64,000 bases of DNA from Tieghemostelium lacteum (GCA_001606155.1 LODT01000041.1:186001-250000); one strand, 5' to 3'. Shown: positions 32,203 through 43,889, counted from the stretch's first letter. The notes: generated from the letters alone by a model not told the origin. Program-made: numbers and translations.

Positions 32203-33858
32203 ATGAAGATCGTAAATTATTTAGTATTATTAGCAGTAGTGTTATTTAGTATAATTTCACTGTCAGAATGTAATACTTTTAAAGCATATAGGATGCTACA
32301 GGTGGAAAAGGATGGTAAATTATATGGACCACAAAGATACGCATTAAGTTCACCAACCATCTATTATCATGAGAATCAATTGACTTCTGATGACTATACA
32401 AAGAAATCAGTTATTATTAAAGAGGATCAGATTACTGATCAAATCATTAAAAAGATTGTAGAAAAACAAGCAGATGCCATTATAGTATTGACATTGAATG
32501 GAAAAGAAACACGAGATTATAAATTACAGTCATTCTATGAGTCTACTCAATCATCTGATTTACAAATACCAGTGTATTTCATTGAAGAGTCTCAGTTCAG
32601 TATTGATGGTGGTAGTGATCAAGATTATAGATTAGTTGTAGCTAATAGTGGTTCTGCAAATTTAATTTCATCGCCCATTGGTATCAACTATCAAGGTATT
32701 CTAAGAGGACATTCTGAAAACACAAATAAATTCATTAGCCAACAAATTGTAATTATGGCTAGTTATGATAGTTTTGGATTGGTACCTTCACAGAGCACTG
32801 GTAGACAACAGTCTAGTAGCAGTGGTGCTATTGCCTTAATGGAACTCTCAAGAATCTTTCAGAAACTCTATCAGAATACCCAAACTGTCGGTGAATATAA
32901 TCTAATTTTTGTACTTACCGATGCCAGTCAAGTCAATTATCAAGGTGCAAAGAGATGGGCAGATTCACAATCTGATGTATCACTTAAATCCATTGACTTT
33001 GTTTTATATCTAGATTCATTAGGTTCAGTTAGTGATCAATTGTATCTTCAAATCTCTAGAAAACCAAAAGAAGGTCAAATCATTGCAATCTATGACGAAT
33101 TCCAAGAAGCTGCCAAATCATTTTCAACTGATATTGAAATTGTTCATAAGAAAATTAATGTATCTAATGCACAAGTATTCTGGGGCCACGAACAATCCGC
33201 TAGAAAACTACTGCATTCCATGACATTAACCAGTAAGAAATCACCAGAATCCATTGAAAACTCTCCAATTGATTTCCATAAACTCAAAAGAAATATTAAA
33301 ATTGTAGCCACAGTCTTACTCAACCACATTTACAATCAAGATGTTCAGAAAAAAAATCAAATTAAAATTGAAAATCTATCGGATCTCTTGATTGACTCTT
33401 TAGATGTCAATGAAGGTTTCCTAGAATCTTGGTATCAACTATTTTCAAAATGTATCACCATGTCACCATACAGTACCGTTCAAGATCCTTCATCACCAAA
33501 ATCATCAATACCCTCTGCAAACAATCAACAAAAACAACAACAACATAAACAACAATCAAGTAGTACAACTTCAACTAATATACTACACCAATCATTTGAA
33601 ACACAATTTAAACAGTATCTCCAAGAAACTGTTGTCGATCAATATCCTCTATCTTCTTCAGAAAGTGGAAGTAATATTAAATACTACCTACCAATTGAAT
33701 CTCAAATGTCATTCTACAGAGTTAAATCATTCCTATTTGATCTAATGCATTTACTTGCAACTGTAGTCTACTTGGTTTCCCTCTATGCTCTCTTTGAATT
33801 TTCATCTTTTAAAAATTCAATTTATTCCCTTTTTAATTCAACTAAAAAAGGAATCTAA
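32203..33858 (+). CDS. ncln: Nicalin (nicastrin-like, M28-fold non-peptidase)
   Basis: 551 residues from an ATG preceded by an A/T-rich leader. Seen: signal peptide (about 1-23), FKAYRMLQ with YGPQRYAL (nicalin N-terminal pattern), then the M28-like core: QIVIMASYDSFGLVP, SSSSGAIALMELSRIFQKLY, YNLIFVLTDASQVNYQGAKRW and FVLYLDSLG. HKKINVSNAQVFWGHEQSARKLL follows, with a Q/S-rich insert and one C-terminal membrane helix (about 510-532). Where active M28 peptidases have metal ligands this sequence has ASYDS and SSSS, so it is almost certainly non-catalytic, as nicalin is. Known: nicalin, NOMO and TMEM147 form an ER complex working at the translocon on multipass proteins. Confidence 0.95.
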   Translation: MKIVNYLVLLAVVLFSIISLSECNTFKAYRMLQVEKDGKLYGPQRYALSSPTIYYHENQLTSDDYTKKSVIIKEDQITDQIIKKIVEKQADAIIVLTLNGKETRDYKLQSFYESTQSSDLQIPVYFIEESQFSIDGGSDQDYRLVVANSGSANLISSPIGINYQGILRGHSENTNKFISQQIVIMASYDSFGLVPSQSTGRQQSSSSGAIALMELSRIFQKLYQNTQTVGEYNLIFVLTDASQVNYQGAKRWADSQSDVSLKSIDFVLYLDSLGSVSDQLYLQISRKPKEGQIIAIYDEFQEAAKSFSTDIEIVHKKINVSNAQVFWGHEQSARKLLHSMTLTSKKSPESIENSPIDFHKLKRNIKIVATVLLNHIYNQDVQKKNQIKIENLSDLLIDSLDVNEGFLESWYQLFSKCITMSPYSTVQDPSSPKSSIPSANNQQKQQQHKQQSSSTTSTNILHQSFETQFKQYLQETVVDQYPLSSSESGSNIKYYLPIESQMSFYRVKSFLFDLMHLLATVVYLVSLYALFEFSSFKNSIYSLFNSTKKGI

Positions 33859-34109
33859 ATAAACCAACGAATAATAATAATATTATGGATAATAATGAAT
33901 CTAGTGAGTAATTTCTAATTATAAATATATATCAAAAAATATTGTAAAGGTGTTCGAATTATAAAACATTAAAATTAGTTATCTGAAGTTTATTTACAAT
34001 AGATGAATAAACTGATAAAGGAACTGATGGTAAATATACTTCACAACTGTTCAAAGGATTATTTCATAGGAAAGGATGAGAATTATGCACAAATGCATTT
34101 TTTGTGTAG

Positions 34110-36287
34110 CTATTTGGTAGCAGGTGGAGGGTGTAAATTGGTTGGTGGGGGTATTTGACAAACATATTGAGTAAGTTGATATTGTATTTCAAATTGAGTT
34201 GTTGCAAATTCTTGGAATTTCCTATCTGATGTTAAATTGGCATGTATTGTGTTGTAGTTTTTCTCAATTTTCTTCTTTTCTTCTTCAATTTTCTTATCAA
34301 TTTTCGATTTAGTCTTCTCTGGTTCAATATAATTCTTCTTTTTTACTTCTCCTTCAATCTTCTTTATGTCAATATTTTTTACTTGATCATTAATATAATC
34401 CATTTTGTTTTGTAACAGAATATGATAATTATCAGAATTGTTGGATGTACTTTGTGTGATAAAACTAATTTCCCATTGTCTAAACTCAGGAAGATCCGTG
34501 AGACAATATTGGATTTTCTCTTCATATCCTTGGATTTTGGGACATATGCAAACCAACTGAAAATTTTGCTGGTTAGACAGAGATCTTAACCTATTTATCA
34601 TGTTTACAATTGTAGTGGCTGGAAGAGATCTGTGACCAGTTGAGATAGTGATTTGGAACATAATATTTGGGGTATATACACTGTCTATTGATGCCATTGT
34701 GCTATACTTTGGAACATAATAGGTATTGTTTTCCTCAATATCCTTGAATTGTTTGTCATCAAAAGTTTTGGAATTGGACTTTAAGATAGTTAGACTCTCC
34801 CAAGATTTGGTGGTCTTATTCTGGGTTAAATAAACTTCTCCTGTTGCAAGTTGTTTGTGAACCCCAAGTTCATAAAGCTTTCCATATAAAGCAGATTTAG
34901 CAACGTCAGGGTTCTTTAAAAATTCTGCAAATGATATTGGAATTGTTTGACTTTCAATGGTGTAATAGACCTTCATAGAAACATAATCAGATGCGAAATG
35001 GTAGCCAATTAGTTCATACTTCTCGTTAACTGTATAGTGTACAACTTTGTGTGTGATATCTGGGTTTTGTAAGAGCGATAACCTAAGTAAATCTCTTACA
35101 TCTACATTATTTAAAGCCTCATCCATGCAGGAAGGACTACTCAAACTAATATCCTGTTGAAAGAGATATCTGGCAATTCCACCCCATATATAATAGTTTT
35201 CTTTTATACTTTCAATATTAATATCATTGATTGAGCAGAATGTTTCTATTTCCGACCAACTCCACCCTGGCATATATCTAACTTCAGTTCTTTTATTGGG
35301 TGCACCTGGTGCACCTTTTCTAAAATCTTTATAGATCTCTTTGTCTGATGGAGAGGTCGTGAGTACAGTGAAGAACAATGTGGTGAGAAGAGGTTTGATT
35401 CCATCAACAAAATAAATGGTTTTCAGTTTCTGGGATGAATCCATGGGAGGGATATCGCGTAGTGAGGTATGAATGGATGAGGTTGGATTACCTTGATTAT
35501 CATATGTAAAATAGTAAATTACAGGGTAATCCAAGAGGCCTCTTGTATTGTGTATGCTGTGATAAATAAAAGAGTATTTTTCTGTAATGGAGTGAATTAG
35601 CTTTGAGAAAAATGTTCATTCAATTTAAAATTACATACCCTTCTGTAGTTCATATATGAGATAAGGAGCAAATGTAGATTTACCAATCCCAGCATCACCA
35701 CTAATATTTAGCCTTGCTGTGAAATTTACCATTTTAGGTTCATTAACCTCTTTCATTTTAAGATATTCTTTGATTATTTCTAAGAAATCCCGGTAGCAGT
35801 TTCTTACATAAATACTTTTAAAACTGTTTAGTGGGTATAATAGAGTCAATGTATCATGAGTAGAATTTGCTTGAGGAAGTGTAAGCCAAAATTGTGTAAA
35901 ATTTTCTACACCTTCTGAAACATGTATTTTATATTAGTGCAATCCTTTGGGATTTTAAGATAGGTGTTTGGTTTACATACCTTGTGTGGTTTCTTTTAAT
36001 TTGTTAATGGCAGATAAAAGAGTAGCACATTCAGGACCTAACATATTGTATGATTTGGTTAATTGTTCATGTGTTATGGTTTCTAAGTATTTACCACAGA
36101 AACCATATTGTTTCAGTATATTTGCGATTTTAACACCAAAATCTAAATTCATTGCCCAATTATAAACCTCGTCTATAGTCCATGTTCGAAAATCACGTTG
36201 GTGTTGTGTTATTGGTGGTTGTGCATTACTAGTACCTATTGAACTAGCTGTAGTTGTGGTTTCTGTTGTTTGATAATTATTATTCAT
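34110..36287 (-). CDS. SAM + STAND-like P-loop NTPase + nuclease-like protein (Crinkler/RHS-type architecture)
   Basis: Three exons, 35981-36287, 35639-35914 and 34110-35581, all with GTATGT donors and AG acceptors, give 684 residues. Seen: a SAM domain (about 30-100, FRTWTIDEVYNWAM...), then ENFTQFW and IYVRNCYRD, a P-loop GDAGIGKST (175-183), a Walker-B-like TIYFVDG (249-255), SSP...W blocks with RYMPGWSWSEIE (297-306) and WGGIARYLF. At the C-terminus YVPKYSTMASID...MFQITIS-GH (about 483-511) resembles the restriction-endonuclease-like domain of Crinkler (CRN) and RHS proteins. A charged coiled end follows. Known: this NTPase-nuclease pair occurs in effectors of oomycetes and in free-living eukaryotes. 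The frame looks whole. No signal peptide, so inferred intracellular; a conflict or defence role is inference. Confidence 0.8.
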
Positions 36288-36586
36288 TCTTCAATGTAAA
36301 AAATTTTTAAAAACCAAATTTGTGTATTATTAACTGAGATTATTGAAAAGATTCCTTGATAAATGAACTGATATCTTTACTCACCATAACAGCTGGAATT
36401 TTTTTTGAATGGATAGAATGTCCATTAACTAAAGTAGTATAAAATAGATATAATAATTATGGTCCCACTTTTTAATTTAAAATATATTCTCTGTAACACT
36501 TAAGTTCTACTGGGTAAGAAATAGAGGGTTTCGGATAGAATTTAGTTTCCACAAATGTCTCCATTTGATAAATTAAATTAAATGGT

Positions 36587-36880
36587 TTACTGTCTGTGAT
36601 TCAAAACAAGGTTTCTGTACTTTGTGATATACCCTTTTTCATCTAGGTTTATCAAATTATGATTTAGAAAGAAAGGATGAAGTTGCTCTAATGGTTCCTG
36701 TAATGAATACATTTTCATATCTTCTAATAATTTTACAGAGGTATAATAGTTATCTAGATACAGGTGACTTAACATTATGGGTACCTTACCTACTTTTTCG
36801 ACTATATTCCCCATCATTTTATTGTAATTGTGAATCCAAATCCACCTAAAGATGGGTCAAGCTATGGATATAGAACTGGT
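36587..36880 (-). mobile_element. piggyBac-type DNA transposon relic (DDE_Tnp_1_7)
   Basis: A short minus-strand frame of 76 codons (36587-36817) contains HLYLDNYYTSVKLLEDM, which matches the piggyBac transposase block around the third catalytic Asp (DN.YTS..L...L). The frame stays open a little upstream (to about 36860) before a stop, and no first or second catalytic Asp block can be found nearby. Terminal inverted repeats and TTAA duplications were not identified with confidence. Inferred: an old, heavily truncated copy of a cut-and-paste element, unable to encode a transposase. A domesticated fragment is a less likely alternative. Confidence 0.6.
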
Positions 36881-36978
36881 TATTCCAATGCAGAACTTTA
36901 AGTTATATAATAAATTCAAATTTATATTTAATCATTTTTAAAAGTGATGGGTTATAATGTCAAAGGTTTTTATTCCTT

Positions 36979-38472
36979 TTAAAAACTATTTTCAGTACCA
37001 ATATCTTTGAGTATCATTAATTTCAATTCAGTATATTCTTCAATACTATTGATAATACCTTCACGACCAAAACCTGAATTTTTAATTCCACCATAAGCTT
37101 GTGAATCTACTCTAACAGATGGTATATCATTAATAACAACAGCACCAGCATCAATGTTATTAAATGCAAAATATGCCTTATTGATATTATCTGTAAAGAC
37201 TCCAGACTGAAGACCAAATTCAGATGCATTTACTTGTTTAATTGTGTCTTTAAAATCTGTGAATTTTTGAATATAAAATACAGGTCCAAAAATCTCTTTA
37301 GTGCAAACTTCAGTGTCTTTAGGTGGATTTTCTAAAATGGTTAAATCATGGAATTTACCATCTTGTTTGCCACCAATTAATAAATTAGCACCCTTTTTAA
37401 CTGCTGAATGTACCCATTGATTAACACGTTTGGCATCGTCTTCTGTAATCATAGGACCCAAGAATGTGTTAGGGTCCATTGGATCACCCTTTTTCAAGTT
37501 CAATTGGGAAGCACCTTGAACTAACAACTGTTTAAGTGCATCGTAGTGTTTCTCATGTATATATACTCTCTGAATGGATATACAAGATTGACCTTGACTA
37601 TAGAAACCACCAAACAAAATTCTGTTGGCAATGTGTTGAAGTTTTGAAGTTTGAATATCACTATCTACTATACAAGCTGCATCTCCACCTAGTTCTAAAA
37701 CTACTTTTTTCTTTCCTGCATTATCCTTGATTTTCCAGCCTACGCCTGGACTTCCGGTAAATGTAATTAGTTTAATTCTCTCATCAGTTGACAATAGAGG
37801 TGCGTCTTCATGTGTTGTAGGGAATATAGAAAATGCACCTTCGGGCAGTAGTTTACTCTCTGATAGTACCTCACCGACCAACAGTGCACTGAGAGGTGTT
37901 CTATCGGATGGTTTCAATACAAAAGGACATCCAGCAGCAATAGCAGGTGCAATCTTATGTGCAACTAAATTCAATGGGAAATTGAATGGAGAAATCATAG
38001 AAATAGGACCAATTGGAAATCTCTTACTTATAGCTTGAAAACCTACATTTCTTGAGGAAATCTCCAAAGGTATGTTCTGACCAGTCTGTCTAACTGATTC
38101 CTCAGCAGCTATAGTAAAGGTATCAATGGCTCTTCCAACTTCAGCTATTGCATCATTCCATGGCTTACCGACTTCAACTACAATAGTCTTTGCAAATTCC
38201 TCTTGTCTGGCTTTAATCTTATCAGCAATCTCCAAAAGAATAGCTTTCTTTTTATCAGGAGTCAGCTTCTTCATTGCTTCAGTTGCCAATGTGCACTGTT
38301 TAATAGACTCTTCAATAAACTCTTTATCAGCCATTGGTATAACTGAAACAGATTCCCCTGTAAACTTATCAAGAACATCTAATTTACTCTTGGTCTTTTG
38401 TACTGCCTTACTTCCAATATAAATTGGATAATTAGGTTTCACATATTTTCCAATTCTAATAAATTTTGACAT
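36979..38472 (-). CDS. NAD(P)-dependent aldehyde dehydrogenase superfamily protein
   Basis: 497 residues, the normal length for the superfamily. Seen: SPFNFPLNL (substrate/NAD entry), KPSDRTPLSA, FTGSPGVGW (Rossmann Gly motif), the general base in VLELGGDAA, catalytic Cys in GQSCIS, KEIFGPVFYIQ (NAD ribose Glu), and YGGIKNSGFGREG near the end. The N-terminus (MSKFIRIGKYVKPNYP) is basic but not a clear presequence. It most resembles the bacterial/archaeal-like branch that includes lactaldehyde, phosphonoacetaldehyde and GAPN-type enzymes; the substrate cannot be read from the sequence. It is an intact single-exon gene beside relics on both sides. A possible bacterial origin should be tested by phylogeny. 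Confidence 0.93.
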   Translation of the reverse strand: MSKFIRIGKYVKPNYPIYIGSKAVQKTKSKLDVLDKFTGESVSVIPMADKEFIEESIKQCTLATEAMKKLTPDKKKAILLEIADKIKARQEEFAKTIVVEVGKPWNDAIAEVGRAIDTFTIAAEESVRQTGQNIPLEISSRNVGFQAISKRFPIGPISMISPFNFPLNLVAHKIAPAIAAGCPFVLKPSDRTPLSALLVGEVLSESKLLPEGAFSIFPTTHEDAPLLSTDERIKLITFTGSPGVGWKIKDNAGKKKVVLELGGDAACIVDSDIQTSKLQHIANRILFGGFYSQGQSCISIQRVYIHEKHYDALKQLLVQGASQLNLKKGDPMDPNTFLGPMITEDDAKRVNQWVHSAVKKGANLLIGGKQDGKFHDLTILENPPKDTEVCTKEIFGPVFYIQKFTDFKDTIKQVNASEFGLQSGVFTDNINKAYFAFNNIDAGAVVINDIPSVRVDSQAYGGIKNSGFGREGIINSIEEYTELKLMILKDIGTENSF

Positions 38473-38593
38473 ATTTCTAAAATATCTCTAATAGGGCTGT
38501 TATAAAAAGTTAATTAATCCCAAAAAACTGTTTTTTTAATTTGAAAAATGAAAATCTGTTCATTTACACTTTTCCCAAATTACAAATCCCAAT

Positions 38594-39240
38594 TTAGAGA
38601 TGTATATAATGATAAAGTTTGATATTTATTGGTAGCAATGTATTACAAGGATTTGAGCTATCTCTCTGTGCAACCATGCTACCAGAAGATCTATTTTTCT
38701 TGAAGGCATTTGTAAATGATAACTTAATCATTTCTTTAGATAAAAATCTATTGAAGGTGATTGATAAAACATCATACATATTCAAATAACCGTCTATATG
38801 AGGGTAAGGGGTGGAAATTAAGTCCTGTGGAAATAATTTAGAGAAATTATCTCTGAAATTGATCTTATGTTTCTGGCACCTGGTCATACAGTATTATGTG
38901 GTAAATTAATTAATGATATCCTTGTTTCGTTTTGAATTGAGACATTTCTTGTTGGGAAACGACTTTTAATGCTTCGCCCATTGATTCCCAAAAATCATCT
39001 ACATTACGACGTTTAAAACCACACTGAAGGTCTACAAGAATGGAAATGTATTGAGGCATTTCATTAACAATTCTACGAATTCTAGTAGACTTTCCTGAAC
39101 CTCTAGGTGCAAAATCTTATTACATTAATTTATTGTTGTTTAGATTTGTATAGAAGTGATCTAGATGAGTGTCTGCAATGTTAATATCATAAATGGCAAA
39201 ATTAGCAGTACCACCACCTACTACTCTACTTTTCTACATT
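38594..39240 (-). pseudogene. Broken P-loop ATPase-like gene relic
   Basis: The minus strand holds several short frames that read like parts of one gene. Near 39240-39125 a peptide VVGGGTANFAIYD is seen. At about 39115-38940 an APRGSGKSTR P-loop is followed by ISILVDLQCGFKRRNVDDFWES, a pattern of AAA-type ATPases found in dictyostelid multigene families. At 38887-38594 a 97-codon frame ends in NTLLPIN. The pieces are in different frames and no spliced model connects them, so it looks broken in several places. It lies close to the Crinkler-type gene and the piggyBac relic. Confidence 0.5.
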
Positions 39241-39394
39241 AATTGAAAATAATATATAATGAAAAAATTATTTGTTTAAACATTAATTTAGGAAAAGAAC
39301 AAAGCGAATTTTCTGATTAAATCCCTGACCCAATAAAAAAGACCGTTCGCCCTGGTTTTTTTGTAATTTATAAATATAGATAAAAATGGTTATA

Positions 39395-42300
39395 TCATTT
39401 ATTTACATTTGTTGTTGATGTGGTGGATGCTGTTGTAGTATTTGGTATATCATCTTCAACATAGTACTGTTTGAAATATGCTTCATTTTTTAGATTTTTA
39501 TGAACAAATAGATAGGTGATAATGAGTAGTTTGGGGAATTTCTTTTCAAAGTAGCTCAAAAACCCATCTGGAAGATTACCTAAACAAATCTTTTCTTCAG
39601 GTGACAGATCTCTGTAATGGTTAAATTTGTTTCTTATAACTCTCAGTAGATCTCTAATAGACTTTCCATTGTACTTTCTGTAACGACCTATATTGTCAAT
39701 GAGTATCTTGTCCATATACAACCACCAGTCTCCACCAACTGCCACCTCTTCAATATGGCTGTCAATCTCCACATTTAGAGGTGATGTTGGTTTTTCAAAT
39801 TCCAGATAATCGGAAGAAGATGCCAAAAATGATATTCTCTTGTGTGTATTCCAAAAGAAGGGGTGTTCAAGACACTCTTGAACTGTTGGTCTTTTGTCAG
39901 GGTCGGAATGTATCATAGTTTGTATTAGTTGATGTAGATTTGGATTGGCGGTAACCAATTCAATATCATATTTACCCTTAAGTACATTCTTTTCTCTATT
40001 GAATCTGGTACCGAATGGATTCAAACCTGTAATTAGATAGTATATAACACATCCCATAGAGAATATATCAACCTTTTTAGTATTCTTATTGGTACCATTG
40101 AGATACTCTGCAGGTTGCCATCCATGACCCTCTGAGTTAAATGTCAAAGATGCATCATCAATATCCAGTAACTTTCCTAACCCCATATCAGATATCTTTA
40201 TACGGTTATTTGGATCCACTAGTATATTCTGTGGTTTTATATCTCTATGTACAATATTCAAACTGTGTAAATGAGATAGACCTTGTAAAAGCTCATAAAT
40301 CATTTGTTTCATTTGAGGAGTGATAATTACAACTGGTGTAAGTCCTGGAGGAGGTGGAGGTGTTGAATGTCCAACTTTATTAGTATTCACAGGTGAATTT
40401 GTACTACTACTATTCTGTTGAGGTTTCACATATTGATTAACATAACTATCCAAAGTAAATTTACAAAATGATAATGCCAAATATATAAATTCTTGGTCTT
40501 CCTCTTTGGCATAGTATCTAACAACGTTCATATGTTCATCAGAATGTAACAATATACTAACTTCTCTATCTGCAAATTTCATAAATTGAGAAAGCATCTT
40601 CTTTATAGCAACCTTTCTACCATCTAAATAGCCTTTAAATACAACAGTTCCACAACTACCAGTACCCAAGACCTTATTGGTAATCTCCAATTTACCAATT
40701 CTAATATTACCATTATCCAAAATTACTTTTTTAGTAGTATGAATACTAGTAGTTACTGTTGAACTAACTACAGGTTGTTGTTGTTGCTCTGGTTGAGGTT
40801 GATTTGGTGTTGGTGTATCTATAATGGAAGTTGTTATAACTTCATCCTTTTCAATTAAAACTGTTGTAGTTGATAAACTTGAAGTCTCAATGAACTCCTC
40901 TATTGTCTCACCTTCCTCTTGATCTTCATTATTGATTTCTTCGATATAATTGATTTTTTGATTTTTCTTCTTTTTCTTTGGTGTTTTTTTAGGGGTGATT
41001 GGAAGTGGTTTTTTAGAAGACATTGTGTTTTCTCTATAGAGGTTATACCAACCCTTAACACGTTTAGACAAAAGAATGAAAATCAATATTAGCAGTAGTA
41101 TCTTAATTTGAATATCATTTATCAAAGTCATAGGTTCCATTATATGACTCAACTGAACCTGTGAATAACTATTATTATTACTATTACTATTATTACTACT
41201 GCCACCATTACCATTTGAAATAGTATTAGTTGAACTATTATCACTATTACCATCTGTAATCATTATATTCGGACTATTAGGTGACTGATTTTTCTTTGTC
41301 AGATCCCTTTCATTGGAGGTAATAAAAAAATTACCATCAAAAGAATCGAATATAAAAGTGGGTTCATTTTGAGCTGGTATCATTAAATCTGTAGATTTTG
41401 TATAGTATGGTAACAATGAAGTAACCTGACTGGAAAGCCTTCTGTTAAAACTCAACTTTTTCAATATATTCTTACTGGAACTATGAGCATATATATTCAC
41501 AGGAGCACTTGGTAGTACAACTTCCCAATAATTGGCTGTGGTCTTTTTCTTTTGTACAAATAGTTTGTAACCTTGATTATTGTTGCTGTTGGGTAACACC
41601 TCTATAGATCCTTCAAAAATCAAAGTGTCTGCTGAAAAGTGACTTTGTTCAGTTGAGTATGGGGTATATTCACCAATAGATAGATTCCATTTTTCAGAAC
41701 CTGATTTAGGGTCCAATGCGAGGACCTTATAGTCTGACCGAGTAAAGAGTAGTGTGTCTTTTGGAATATCCGATGGACACCCACTCTGCCATACACCATC
41801 ATCGGATAGTGACTTTAGAATCTCACCTGTATTGCTGTCAACCATCAATACCGATGTTGACTTTGTACCTATATAGAGAACATTGTCATCTTTAATCTCA
41901 GTTTTTCCACTTGTTGTTGATGACTTTTTCTTAAAATCATTATTATTGTAGAGGAAATGTGAAGATTGTACAATATCGTGTATTGTAAAGGGTAGCTTTT
42001 GAATACTACCACTTTGGTACTGATAGAATTCACCACTGCCATCAATGTTAGGAATGAAGAGTGAAGATTCGTCTTCCTGTATTCTATTGATTCTCTCTTG
42101 TTTCTTGTAGTGGTAAATGTAGTCGTCAACCTCTGAATCCAAATCCTCATCTGATTGCTCTAGTGAATATTGAGGTCGTACTTGTGAGGTTTCATATAAA
42201 GATTTTCCACCACTAATATCCCATCTCAACTTTCCGTTATTATATTGAAATGAATAGATACTTCCATCCAATAAACTGACAATTAATGACCTGTGTAAAT

Positions 42301-42581
42301 ATAGTTATTTCATAAAATCAAAAAAACCACAACCCCCATTACATTAGTTTTTACTTCTTCGTCTGTATGTATGCTGCAATTCTGATAAACTATACCTACA
42401 TATCATCACTCTCATCAGATTTTGGTTTAAAAATACTATTAATATTGTCATTGGTATTGACATTGTGTATATTGACAATATTATTATTTACATTATTGTT
42501 ATTTCCATTAGCATTGATGGTAAACAAATTTAAAAATAAACTAAAAATGATGATCAAAAATACAGATTTGTATTTAATCAT
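39395..42581 (-). CDS. ireA: IRE1 ER-stress kinase/endoribonuclease
   Basis: Two exons, 42400-42581 and 39395-42290, with a 109-bp intron (donor GTAGGT, acceptor ACACAG), give 1025 residues. The join restores SLIVSLLDGSIYSF, the start of the lumenal propeller. Seen: a signal peptide in exon 1; a lumenal sensor (about 62-440) with PQQ/YWTD-like repeats (LYIGTKSTSVLMVDSNTGEI-type); a membrane helix (about 452-472); a kinase domain with AIKKM, HRDIKPQNIL and DMG (instead of DFG, as usual for IRE1); and a C-terminal KEN RNase with RVIRNKFNHYRDL, which keeps the catalytic Arg-Asn and His. Known: it cuts its target mRNA (XBP1/HAC1 in other lineages) under ER stress. Dictyostelium IreA is known; the target here is not. 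Confidence 0.96.
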
Positions 42582-42880
42582 CTTAAATAAGTAAATGATA
42601 GAGAAAAACTCTAAAAATATCTAATATTAAAAAGATAATAATAAATAGAAAAAATAAAATATAAAAAAAAAAAAAAAAACAAAAAAAGTACTGTTTTAGT
42701 GTGGATTTTGGCAACTTACTAACTTTCTGAGGTGTGAATTAAAAAATTTAATTTTCTTCAATTTGTGAGTCATCGATAAATTCAAAAAAAAAGATATCTG
42801 GGGATGGGGGAATTTTTTGATCATGAGGTGTTTGTGTATTTATATATTTGTTTAAACTTGAGTTACTGGATTGGATATTT

Positions 42881-43889
42881 TTATACAGATGAGGCTGCAT
42901 ATTTTGATTTTGATCTTTCAAAATTATCTTCAGCTAATGATACAGATTGTAGCCATACGGATTTGAGTGCCTGTGGAGAGGATTTAAGTTGCTGTAAATA
43001 GACATTGACAACCTCAGATGGTTTCTTCATATTGATATAACAATTGACCAGATTGGAGATAGTTTCAAAGTCATTTGGATTCTTTTCTATGGATTCGAGT
43101 AGGAGTGTTTCTGCTTTTTCAAATCTCTTTAATAGTATACAACATACTGCTTGACCATTGAGTAATAGTGGTGATCCACCATATTTCTCAGAGAGTTCCT
43201 CTAATGTCATTAAAGCACTCTTAATCTTATCATCACCTTGTGCAATCATAATCCATGCATTTGACAATAGTGATGGTGTTGCATCAATATCAATACCTTT
43301 CATTACATTATAAGCCTTCTCTGCTAAATCCAATCTATCAATTTTCAAATAAATCTGAATCAATAATGCTAACCTATATATTCGCACACCCCACCAACAC
43401 ACACCCAACAGAATTTACAAATTAGTTTTTTTTTTTGATTTTTTTTTGTAGTGTTGTAGTTCATTAAAAAACATACCCTTCAATAAAGTCGGCTTGATGA
43501 ATAATCTTGAGTGCTTCTTCATAGTCTTGTTCGTGAATATAAATAGATGCTAATATAACTTGTAGATGATAATTATTCTGTACAATACCATCTTTAATCC
43601 ACTCTTTGATAGTAACTAATGTAATATCTTTATTTGACTGTGGAGATTGTAAATAGGATGCGTATAATTTCAATCCCTGTAATGTTGGTGTACTATCAGA
43701 CTTGATTTCAACTTGAACCAAATCGTATTTTCCCTGTGATATATAGCTTTTGTAGAGGTAATAATCAGCATCTTGTTTACCACCTTTGTCATTTATAGCT
43801 TTTGACTTTTTATGAATTTCATTGATTGCAGATTGATAGTTTCCCAAATAATAATAGTTTTTGGATTCAAATAATAGTTCATCTGCCAT
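42881..43889 (-). CDS. copE: Coatomer subunit epsilon
   Basis: Two exons, 43477-43889 and 42881-43373, with a 103-bp intron (donor GTATGT, acceptor ATATATAG), give 301 residues, the usual epsilon-COP length. Seen: a purely alpha-helical TPR-like solenoid; ESKNYYYLGNYQSAINE near the start, then EGLALLIQIYLKIDRLDLAEKAY spanning the splice join, a central DATPSLLSNAWI, NGQAVCCILLKRFEKAE and NPNDFETISNLV. Known: it binds alpha-COP and stabilises the coatomer of COPI vesicles. It is head to head with the WASHC3 gene; 43890-44091 is a 202-bp shared promoter. Confidence 0.95.

Noticed and set aside
33945-33960. GTTCGAATT as a tRNA B-box
   Set aside because: The flanks do not pair into acceptor or T stems.
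42804-43001. Plus-strand frame with hydrophobic start opposite the 3' end of epsilon-COP
   Set aside because: It overlaps a clearly conserved coding exon on the minus strand and has no codon support.
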